Assembly (NCBI RefSeq): GCF_028583425.1
Contig: NC_072799.1
Coordinates: 87,344,217-87,408,216, forward strand
From: Eublepharis macularius
Taxonomy: Eukaryota > Chordata > Lepidosauria > Squamata > Eublepharidae
DNA length: 64,000 nt
Direction of reading: 5' to 3'
The translations under genes and the position numbers were made by a program. Position 1 is the stretch's first letter. Every line of letters begins with the position of its first letter. Below, in pieces: positions 52,047 to 61,676 of the stretch. Below the pieces are notes generated by a model. The model was given only the letters and a program-made list of their open reading frames with translations, ran no database searches and was not told where the DNA came from.

Positions 52047-52093
52047 CTCATAGTTTGGTCTAGGAAGAATGTCTCAGCATCACCCTCAATAGG
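52047..52093 (+). other. CLOCK: candidate untranslated exon 2 of CLOCK with a 7-codon upstream ORF
   Basis: A strong pyrimidine tract and acceptor (ctttcttcttttttcttccag) precede a 47-nt segment that ends AATAGG before a consensus donor gtaagta. The segment is not repeat-derived. It contains ATG at 52069-52071 followed by six codons and TAG at 52090-52092 (Met-Ser-Gln-His-His-Pro-Gln), so the small ORF is wholly contained in the exon. CLOCK has several non-coding 5' exons in mammals, which fits, but I cannot confirm the match by alignment. Confidence 0.5.
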
Positions 52094-52234
52094 GTAAGTA
52101 CAAGATGCTGTTCAGGTATACTCGATACAACATTTTAGTCTTCAGGGAGGGCACACAGTCTGCAATAGAGCATCCATATTTCTGTACTAGTAAAGTCCGT
52201 TGTGGGGAAAAATACAACAGGCTCTAGAAAGGGG

Positions 52235-53272
52235 AGGGCGGGCAGGTGGGCATTGCCTCCTCCTCCATGACTGATCCCAGTTGGGTGAAGGTGAGGGGTG
52301 GACATTACCACCTCCTCTGCTCCTGATCCTAGTCGAGTGAAGAGGCGGTGGGCATTGCACCTGCTCCGCTACTGATCCCAGCTGGGTGAAAGCAGGCAGG
52401 CATTGCCTCGTGCTCCGCGCCTGATCTTGGCCAGGTGAAGAGGGGGCAAGCATTGCCTCGTACTTCGCACCTGATCCTGGCTGGGTGAAGGGAGGGGCAG
52501 GCTTTGCCGCCTGCTCTGCGCCTGGTCCTGGCCAGGTGAAGAGGGATTGGACATTGCCTCCTGCTCCATGCCTGATCCTGGATGGGTGAAGACGGGAGGT
52601 GGGCATTGTCATCTGCTCTGCTTCTGATCCCAGAAGGGTGAAGGTGTGTGTGTGTGGGGGGGCAAGTATTACTACCTGCTGCATGCTTGATCCCAGGTGT
52701 GTGAAAGGGGGGGCAGGCATTGCCACCTGCTCTGCACCTGATCATGGCTGGGTGAAGTTGGGGGGGGGGGCAGCCATTGCCACCTGCTCCGCTCCTGACC
52801 CCAGCAGGGTAAAGATAGAGGGTGGGCATTGCCACCTGCTCTGCCCCTGATTCCATCCGGGTAAAGGGGGTGGGCATTGCTGCCTGCTTTGCATCTGATC
52901 CCAACAGGGTGAAGGAGGGAGCAGGCATTACCACCTTCTCCACTCCTGATCCCAGCAGGGTGAAGGCGGGGGGTGGGTGGGCATTGTCCCCTGCTCCGCA
53001 CCTGATCCCAGCTGGGTGAAGGCGGGGGGTGGGGGGGCGGCCATCGCCACTTGCTCCATGCCAGATCCCAGCTGGGTGAAGGCGGCGGGCAAGTATTACC
53101 ACCTTCTCTGCTCCAGATCCCAGCTGGGTGAAGGGGGGCTGGCGTTGCTCCCTGCTCCACTCCTGATCCCAACTGGGTGAAGGCGTAGGGTGGGCATTGC
53201 CCTCTGCTCTGCTCCTGATCTCAGCTGAGTGAAGGTGGAAGGCGGGCATTGCCACCTGCTCCTCTCTTGTTT
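52235..53272 (+). repeat. minisatellite (VNTR), about 19 units of 48-60 bp
   Basis: The unit core gggcattgccacctgctc, then tgatcccagctgggtgaagg, recurs with variation at roughly 52277, 52325, 52373, 52423, 52484, 52534, 52571, 52625 and on to 53217. Between cores lie variable G-runs. It starts about 140 bp after the donor of the candidate CLOCK exon. A single related unit lies at 43985-44035. Open frames through it on both strands are artefacts of the repeat. Confidence 0.92.
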
Positions 53273-53419
53273 GAATTTACTCATGAGAAAGGAACTTTTG
53301 AAAGCATCCGTAAAATATTCTAGGTTTTAAGGTACTATTGACATGGTTGTTACTTATACAGCAAAGGTTCCTTGTATAGTGTACCAAGAAGAAACATAAT
53401 AAGGGAGCTCAGGCACATC

Positions 53420-55037
53420 TAGAGATAGTAGAAAATGTGGTAGGACACCTGAGTGGCTAGTTGACATTGACAGAGAGGTTGTGGAGAGGCATATGGCTGC
53501 ACTGGATGAATACAAATCCCCTGGGCTGGATGGGATGCACCCAAGAGTGCTGAAAGAACTTTCTAGAGAACTTGCAGAATCCCTGTCCATCATCTTCAAG
53601 GCCTCCTGGAGGACAGGGGATGTGCTACAAGATTGGAGAAGAGCGAACGTTATCCCGATCTTTAAGAAAGGGAAGAAGGATGACCTGGGAAACTACAGGC
53701 CAGTCAGTCTGACTTCTGTTGCTGGGAAGATATTAGAACAGATTTTAAAGGGATCAATCTAAGCATCTGAAGGACCGCTCAGTGATCCGGGGAAGTCAGC
53801 ATGTTTTTGTCCCTAACAGATTTTGCTAGACCAACCTGGTTTCCTTCTTTGATCGAGTGACCAGCTTACTGGATCGGGGGAACTCTGTTGACGTGATTTA
53901 TCTGGATTTCAGTAAAGCTTTTGATAAGGTCCCCCATGACATTCTGATGGGCAAACTGGAAGACTGTGGACTGGACTATAGGACAGTTAGGTGGATAGGG
54001 AACTGGTTAGAGGACCGCACCTAAAGAACGGTGGTCAACGGCATTTCATCAGATTGGAGGGAGGTGTCAAGTAGGGTGCCGCAGGGCTCAGTTTTGGGCC
54101 CAGTACTTTTCAATATTTTTATCAATGATCTGGATGAAGGAGTGGAAGGGCTGCTCATTAAATTTGCTGATGATGCCAAATTGGGAGGAGTAGCAAACAC
54201 CCAAGAAGATAGAATTAAAATTCAACAAGACCTGAATACTCTGGAGAAGTGGGCAGCTGTGAATAGGATGCAATTCAACAAAGACAAGTGCACAGTATTA
54301 CATCTGGGCCACAAAAATGGGAAGCACAAATACTGGATGGGGGATGCACTTCTGGGCAGTAGTATATGTGAAAGGGATCTTGGGTTAAGAGTGGACTGTA
54401 AACTAAATATGAGCGGTCAGTGTGATGCAGTGGCAAAAAAAGCCAATTCAGTCCTGGGTTGTATCAAAGGGGCCATAACGTTGAACTCACAGGAGGTCAT
54501 AGCCCCTCTCTATAGAGCCCTGGTCAGGCCGCACCTGGAGTATTGTGTGCAGTTCTGGAGGCCTCACTTCAAAAAGGATGTGGACAAAATCGAGAAGGTG
54601 CAGAGGAGAGCGATGAGGATGATCAGGGGTCTGGAGACTGAGCCCTACGAGGAAAGGCTGAGGGCCTTGGGAATATTCAGTTTGGAGAAGAGGAGATTGA
54701 GGGGGGACATGATTGCTCTCTTTAAGTATTTGAAAGGCTGTCATTTGGAGGAGGGCAAGGAGCTGTTCCAGTTGGCAGCAGAGGGTAGGACCCGAAGCAA
54801 TGGGCTTAAATTAAATGCACAAAGGTACCGGCTGGATATTAGGAAGAACTTTTTCATGGTCAGAGTAGTTCAAAAGTGGCATCAGCTGCCTAGGGAGGTG
54901 GTGAGCTCCCCCTCACTGGCAGTTTTCAAGAAGAGGCTGGATGAATATTTGTCAGAGATGCTTTATGCTGATCCTGCCCTGGGCAGGGGGTTGGACTAGA
55001 TGGTCTGTATGGCCCCTTCCAACTCTATGATTCTATA
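53420..55037 (+). mobile_element. CR1 LINE, 5'-truncated, copy B
   Basis: The RT begins at YKSPGLDGMHPRVLKELS, with VIPIFKKGKKDDLGNYRPVS and VDVIYLDFSKAFDKVPHD, then FADDAKLGGVANTQ and the same C-terminus as copy A. There are three in-frame stops (53759-53761, about 53830 and 54022-54024). The last 322 codons, 54031-54999, are open. The 3' end is attctatgattctata. It is highly similar to copy A and about 480 bp longer at the 5' end. Confidence 0.92.
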
Positions 55038-56868
55038 AGGGCTTCTAATCCATAGCTTTGACTGCCTTACAAGTCTGGGCAGTTTGAAAGGATAGACAAG
55101 TTCTCATGAACACATAATTGGCAAGAAGATTGACTCCCTTTGGCTATACTAGAGTGTCTATTTCTCTTCAGGCCTTCCTACTTATTCCTTCTTTTGCTTA
55201 GCTTCTAGCCTTGAACCCTGCAGCTGTCCTGTGTTGTGCTCCTTCTTCTCATATTGTAGTATTGAACACTTGACAGTGTATCTTGTGGCATGCTTTTCTA
55301 TTCCAAAGAGATAGACTGTGGTATTAAAATAAGCCCAGTGGCACCTTAAATAGTACTTCCAATTAGATCTTGCTAAACTTGAATTATTTGGGCAGTCTCT
55401 GACAGGCTTGTTTCAGTAACTTGAAGCTAGATTATGGTACATCTGCCTTTAAGGAAAATACTGGTTTTTTGTGGGGGGTGGGGAGCAGTGGTTGTGGCAA
55501 GTTTTGACCCAGTACTTGTTGTTTATTTTAGTTATGAGTTGGATGCATCCCCCTCCTTGTATAAACAAAATGTGTTTTTGCTTACCTACACAAGTGTGTG
55601 GAATCTTCCAATCATAGCCCTCTGTGCCACATCCTGTTCTTGGCACAGGGGATACAGGAAAGACATGGGAGAGAGGAGGGGAAGTTATTTTCTTTTGAGT
55701 GGAATTCTTCTTGCAGATCTCTGTATCCCATCCTATGTTTCTTATTTCACCTTCCAAACAGTGTTTCCCAAGACAGTTGATGTACAATCAAACCATTAAA
55801 AGTAATACTGAAAACTATGATAATTAATATCAGTAGCTGACTCACAAAAGTGTGGCTTAAGAATCAACAGAACAAACCCCACTAACATGACTAACAGAAA
55901 ATAAGGTTCTCATCTGTTCCCCAAAAGCTGACCTAAACAGATATATTTGACCCTCCTGCCAGAAAAGAAAAACAAAAAACAAGGGAGTTCACTCTCTCAA
56001 ATTCCAGCAGTAGGTAATTCCATTATCCTGGAGCACCACAGTGATTTTTTGTTGAAGATAACCAAATGTCATAAGCTGCTGCTTTTAGAGAAGGGCAGGT
56101 ATTTAATGGCTGACACCATCATGACATAAAACTACTGAGAAAGTACCATAACATTGCATGAATACACAACCTTGAAAGGTCAGCTTTAGGCTGTAGGTAA
56201 TCAATTTCTCCAATTTGTTTCATACCTTGTAATTACAGGTAACGACACTGATACAGTTAGGAAGTTCATGCATTAGGCAAATAGGCAAGTTTTTTACCAA
56301 GTCTGTTGGGCTTTTCTGAAACCATTGGCTTACATTCCTGTTTAATCCATGGTTGACTATTTGCAACAAGCTGTGATATCTTGAGCTAGTGGGGCATAAA
56401 GTGTTTTTAGACTGTTTTTTAATATAGCAGTAATGTTATTTTATCTAAATGTTTTAATATGTTTGTTACCTGCATTAGGTCCTGAGATGCTTAGAAGAAA
56501 GGTGTGTATGTAAAAGTTTTAAATAAATAAAATAATCATTTACGTGTGTATGTGAAAAACATTTTCTATCCTGAGTATTTCAGGTGACCTTGTTTGTTAA
56601 AAATAATTTTCACTGAAATGCTTGTTCATTTAACTACTATTATCAACTTCCTACGGGCATAATGCAAATCATGTGTTGTAAGTTGAATATTAAACAAGTA
56701 ACTGAGTATTTTATTACTCAGACTGGAGGAGTGGCCTGTTAATCAGTGATTTCATGTGAGGCTCTTGGTCAGTGTTTAAATTGTTGTGATTTAATTCTAT
56801 TTGCGCATTATCACTACAGATAATTTGTCTAAGCAGCATAATGTTCAGAAAACCTCAGTGCTAGAATA
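55038..56868. other. putative CLOCK intron, nothing recognised
   Basis: No CLOCK coding exon was found. A worn R-like fragment (cccagtggcaccttaaat) lies near 55335. Confidence 0.4.
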
Positions 56869-56873
56869 ATATG

Positions 56874-57764
56874 TGTTACGGTTAGGAAATGAGGGAGAGT
56901 GGCTTTTGTTGCTGGGAACAACCTCAGACCAAGGTTACCCTGGAAAGCATCCTGGTAGTCGTTTGCCACCACTTGGGTATCTCCTGAGAACATCTAGACT
57001 GATTTGCTAGGAAGGTGCCCTTCCAGCACAGTCTGAGCACAGTAATGGGGAAACCCTGAGAAAAGACCTCATAGCAAGCTAGGTAATGCCCAGGCAATCT
57101 GGCATGTAGAAAAGAGATTCAGAGAAATATCCCAGAGAAATGTATTTGTTCTAAGGAAGCCAGAAAATGTCTTTGTAGAAAGAGGGTTTTTATAGAAAAA
57201 CAGGCAAATGGTGGGTGAATTCAAAAGGTAGGAAGAGGACAAAAATACAAAACATAGGGGAAAGCACACTAACACATAGTGCAGTGTCTCATATAAAAAC
57301 TAATGTTGAGCTAACTCACCTAAGTACATTTCACCTAAGTTGTAGCAGTTTCCTCAGAGCATGTACAGAATTCCTTGCAGGACCAAGATCTTGGGGTCTG
57401 CAGATGTTCCAAAGTGGAAACAAAGAAAAGTCCAGAGTACTCAGATATTTATGGGCAATGGAGTCTGACAAGCCAGCCTCCTGGCTTTGATTAGCAGTTT
57501 GATTAGCAAATTAACCAATCCCAAGCAAAATTCCATCTTTGATATCAGAGACTATTTCTACTCATCAGAGAACTATTACAGGATGGCTTTGCCAGAAAGG
57601 GGATCTGGCTGCAACCAGTTGCTCTTTGTCAAAACAGCTTTAAGTTGGCCAGGTAGTCCCAATGAAGGATAAAGCATTATTCGCATGTAAACCGCAGGGG
57701 TCCTGGAACTTAGATGCTCTAGGCGGCACTCTTGAGCCACACTGAATCTTAGGGTTCTGTCACA
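56874..57764. mobile_element. solo LTR of about 890 bp
   Basis: It begins TGTTACGG and ends CTGTCACA, with the exact 5-bp duplication atatg at 56869-56873 and 57765-57769. There is no internal coding, as expected for a solo LTR left by recombination. The family is unknown (ERV- or gypsy-like), and orientation was not settled. Confidence 0.7.
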
Positions 57765-58111
57765 ATATGTAAAAAAATGAATGCATGCACTGTAAGGGTA
57801 ATAAAAATAGCAACATATCCAAGATTGTCTGACATATGTTTCTTGAAACTTAATTGATTTATAGCATGGTCTGGTAATTAAAAACTCCTTATGAATGTGC
57901 AGTTCCTGTACTCACAGAAAGCATTTAACAGTTTTCTTCAGCAGTATATATTTATTTGAGTTGTTCAACGTACAGAGCATACCTGGCAATTATCTTTAGT
58001 AAGTACAGACTGTCCTCTTCAGAAATGAAAGTATCACTATAAACCAAGTTATACATGGGCACATGGTTCTTACTTAGTCTAATATCCACAGGATTAATTA
58101 TGTTCACAGTC

Positions 58112-58168
58112 TGCTGAAACTTGGACTAGATGGTCTGTATGGCCCCTTCCAACTCTATGATTCTATGA
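58112..58168 (+). repeat. CR1 3' end, extremely truncated
   Basis: The words ttggactagatggtctgtat and ggccccttccaactctatga, followed by ttctatga, are identical to the last 55 bases of the CR1 copies. Confidence 0.8.
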
Positions 58169-58539
58169 ACTTCTTAATTTGATTCTGGAGTCCAATTTTG
58201 GACCTGTTTTTTTTTTTAAAAAAAACTAATCAGATGCTTGCTTTTTGGTGATACAGTTTCACCTTGCCTCTGGTAGGTTTGTAAGCAATTTTATTTATTA
58301 TCTGTGGCAGCTTTATTCCCAAGTGTCTTACAGATATCCCAAGCAGCTTACAACCACCAGAATAGGGCTTTGCAAACTGCTTCTAGAAGCTCATTCATAA
58401 TTAGATGTAAAACTTTTGGAAAAACATTTTTCCTGTTTGTTTTTTTTAATCTGGATATTTTGGGAATTGTAATATATGCATTGAAATATATGCATTACTT
58501 TCCTATCAATTGTAAGCCTATTCTGCTTTAACAACTTAA

Positions 58540-59068
58540 AGTGCATCATTGATAATGGGCAGGGAAATCTTGAGGGCCGCTGGCATAATTGCGGTGCCAC
58601 TAGTCTGCTTCCCATTGAAGCACAGGAACAGATGGCATAGCAAGCATGCTGGAGTCCATAGCAACCCCGGCCACAACCACCAATCATGCAGCGGCAGGCG
58701 ATGACGCACACATACTGAGTGGCACACGCAGGTGCAGCCAATCCCTGGCTACTGTCCCCTGAAACCTGGCTACTGCCCCCCACATAGAGCCAGCAGATAG
58801 GGAGGGAAGATCCCAAAACACTGGCATCCTACTGGAGGAACATTGCCCAAGGGGCTTCCTTCCCAGCCCAGAGGGGATGGCTAACCCTATGGCACACAGG
58901 ACACCCAATCCCTTCTCTGGCAAGGGCCAGGCTCACAGCAAAAGTGCTGCCTACACACAACCAGTAAATAACAACCAAGGTGAACTCCACAGGTTTTGAA
59001 ACCTCTCACCATGCCTCTAACATCAATACCAAGAAGGGAGGTTCCAAAGAGACATGCCAGCAAGCATG
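58540..59068. other. unidentified sequence left of a CR1 insertion
   Basis: GC-richer than its surroundings, with no recognised motif. Together with 59475-59990 it may be one older element split by the CR1. Confidence 0.3.
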
Positions 59069-59471
59069 TCTGGAGACTGAGCCCTACGAGGAAAGGCTGA
59101 GGGCCTTGGGAATGTTTAGTTTGGAGAAGAGGAGGTTGAGGGGGGACATGATTGCTCTCTTTAAATATTTGAAAGGCTGTCATTTGGAAGAGGGCAAAGA
59201 GCTGTTCCAGTTGGCAGCAGAGGGTAGGACACGAAGCAATGGGCGCACAAAAGGTACCGGCTGGATATTAGGAAAAACTTTTTCACGGTCAGAGTAGTTC
59301 AAAAGTGGAATCAGCTGCCTAGGGAGGTGGTGAGCTCCCCTTCACTGGCATTTTTCAAGAAGAGGCTGGATGAATACTTGTCAGCGATGCTTTAGGCTGA
59401 TCCTGCACTGGGCAGGGGGTTGGACTAGATGGTCTGTATGGCCCCTTCCAACTCTATGATTCTATTCTATG
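59069..59471 (+). mobile_element. CR1 LINE 3' end, copy C
   Basis: It starts within [20 protein letters not shown] and runs through the C-terminal coding region to the 3' signature and attctattctatga tail. It has a small internal deletion after RTRSNG compared with copies A and B. Confidence 0.9.
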
Positions 59472-59474
59472 ATT

Positions 59475-60039
59475 AGGCACCCCATTACAGCCCTGACCCC
59501 ACCACCAGCCAGGTGGGGAATATTGCACAGACAGGCATGGCCCAGTGGAGTGGCACTGTGATAGCATGATTGGGGCTCCTGATTTGAACCCCATATGACC
59601 AAAAGCAGGCAAAAGCTCTGGGGCTCATTTTTGTTCCCCCAGTGGCCAGTGAGGGAATGGCACAGGCTAGCCAATGGGTCACCCCAAGGAGCAATCATTT
59701 TGGTTGGGAAACCCCTCTGCTGTGCCCATGCCAGTGGATCCTTTGCATGGTTTCCCCATGCATTCACTAACAATCTGCATGACATCAGATGCCAGTAGTC
59801 CTGTAAGAGAGTCTGGGACTCAGCCCCCTTTCCCAGAGTGGCCTCTCACTCTGGGAAACATGTCTGTTCCCTATTCAAGCTACATGCAGCAGCCAGCAGA
59901 ATATGTGTGTAGGGAAGGCGGGTGAGGAGCTAAGTGTGGGGCCAGCCTCCAAGGTGCTATTGGACCCCTGCTATGTTTGTCTGTAGTGCCCCAGAAGGGT
60001 CCATGGTCTCACCCCACCAGAAGAATGTGTAGCATAGAA
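59475..60039. other. unidentified sequence right of a CR1 insertion
   Basis: No gene or named repeat. The composition resembles 58540-59068. Confidence 0.3.
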
Positions 60040-60290
60040 GAGCTGCTGTAGCGTACTGGTTAAGTGGTTGGGCTGCAAATCAGCACTCTGCTGGTTTGAA
60101 TCCCACTACTGCCATGAGCTCAGCAGGTGATCATGGGTAGCCACTCCTCTTAGTCCCAGTTCCCTAGCTGCATTGTGGGAATGATAATAACTCTGGCTGT
60201 CTTCACCTCTCTGAGTAGGCACTAATTTGTCTAGAAGAGTGGTATATAAATCTTACGCTGTTGTTAATAATAATATTACTAATAATAATA
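60040..60290 (+). repeat. tRNA-derived SINE
   Basis: The head is gagctgctgtagcgtactgg, then ggttgggctgcaaatcagca and the B box gctggtttgaatcccactac. The body ends ctgagtaggcactaatttgt and an (ATA)n-rich tail, aataataatattactaataa. Confidence 0.75.
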
Positions 60291-61250
60291 TCATCATCCT
60301 TGGGGAGGGGGGAATTGCCAGGAAATCCACCTGAGGCAGATGCTGTTGCCATCCAAAGGACACTTAACCTGCCCAGTGTGGAAGTGCTCAGTGACTGTGA
60401 ATGATTGATATACTGTTGCTGGTGCTGCTAAGCGGTCTGATTCTAAAAGAGAATGAGTCCCAGGGTTGCTTGGCCAGCTGATAACACTCAGTACAGTGGG
60501 GTATCTCCCAGATGTGGCCACCAACAGTTGTGCCCGTTCATTACCAAGGAAGGGGGTCCCTTTCAAGGGAGGCTGGGGCAGGGATGAAAACATTGGGTGG
60601 GTATAATTTCCCTCTTTCATGGAATTTTTTATAGGAAAATACATTTTTAAATTGAAGCTACTGATTTTTCAAGGTGAACTTTATCATTTCTACTGCTACA
60701 GACTAACATGGCTACTCATCTTGATCTGACTTTATAATTGTAGTGTCACTTATTGTTTTATTATTATGCTTTGGTTTAAATTGAGAGTTGCTTTAGGAGC
60801 ATGTGCTAGGAAGCATTAAGAAAAAAATAACAAGCGGAAATCTCATACAGAGCTAGGACAAGTATAAGCACTTTCTCGCAACATATTAAACGATGTGGAG
60901 ATTACCCAGTAGGAACATACTTACAGTAATATAGTCTATGGTCCCTATCCCTAGCTCTTTGGCCCACTCGTCCTCTGGTCAGGTTTCCCATCATAAACAC
61001 CAAGAGCCCTGTTGGAACAGACCAAATGTCTAGATTTAGCATTCTGCATCACACAAGAGCCAGTCAGATGCTGCAGGATACCTGCAAAGAGGAAATGAAG
61101 ACAATGTCCCTCATCCACTGCTGTCTCTCCCACAACTGAGGTTTTCAAATGTTGGGGAGCTTTCTTGTCTATATGCTGAATTTGTTTAATGCCCTTGTAA
61201 ATAAGTTTAAGCTACTGGTTATGATCAAAAGTTGTGGCAATGGATCCCAC
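60291..61250. other. repeat fragments, no gene
   Basis: It contains an R-family end (ctacagactaacatggctac, 60683-60715) and a - strand L2 UTR fragment at 60880-60960 resembling 19255-19340. A diverged copy of the 26880-27125 repeat lies at 61010-61140. Confidence 0.45.
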
Positions 61251-61665
61251 TGTCAGACTGTGGCTAAATAAGGCTCTCTCTACAGAATTCCCTTTAGAAG
61301 CAAACACAAGTCCATTGTTTGAGAAAGGAAACTTTACTGCAGAAAAGGTCCATTATAGTCCACTGTCCTGAATAGGAGAATCAGGATGGTACATGATCAT
61401 TGTTACCAATGAAGGGCAAGCATAAGGTACAGAGTAACAATACCCATCTGGATTAGCCTCCCCCCACAGTTCTCAAAACAACATCGCTCAGTCCTGGGAA
61501 GCTGCTCTCTTCAAGGCCAATGCTTAGTGGAACGGTGTTAGACAAAACAGTCTCCTCCGGTGGGAATGCTGCCTGGGAACTGGTGCACCTGGGAAGAAAG
61601 CACTTAAACACTAGAAGCATTAGAAAATGGAGTCAGTACAGTTTAGATATACACTAGACCTGACA
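61251..61665 (-). repeat. 3' LTR of the gypsy element
   Basis: It begins TGTCAG and ends CTGACA on the + strand, with a polypurine tract directly at its inner edge. The terminal hexamers match those of the solo LTR at 2699-3164. Confidence 0.8.
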
Positions 61666-61676
61666 TTCTGCCCCCC

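Noticed and set aside
52187-53255. Open frames of up to 308 residues on the - strand, rich in Pro/Ser/Trp-Asp-Gln repeats
   Set aside because: They are translations of the minisatellite; the repeat unit simply lacks stops in these frames.
53481-61200. Search for CLOCK coding exons (bHLH segment such as RVSRNKSEKKRRDQFNVLI)
   Set aside because: No such sequence was found by reading; the coding exons are probably beyond the window.
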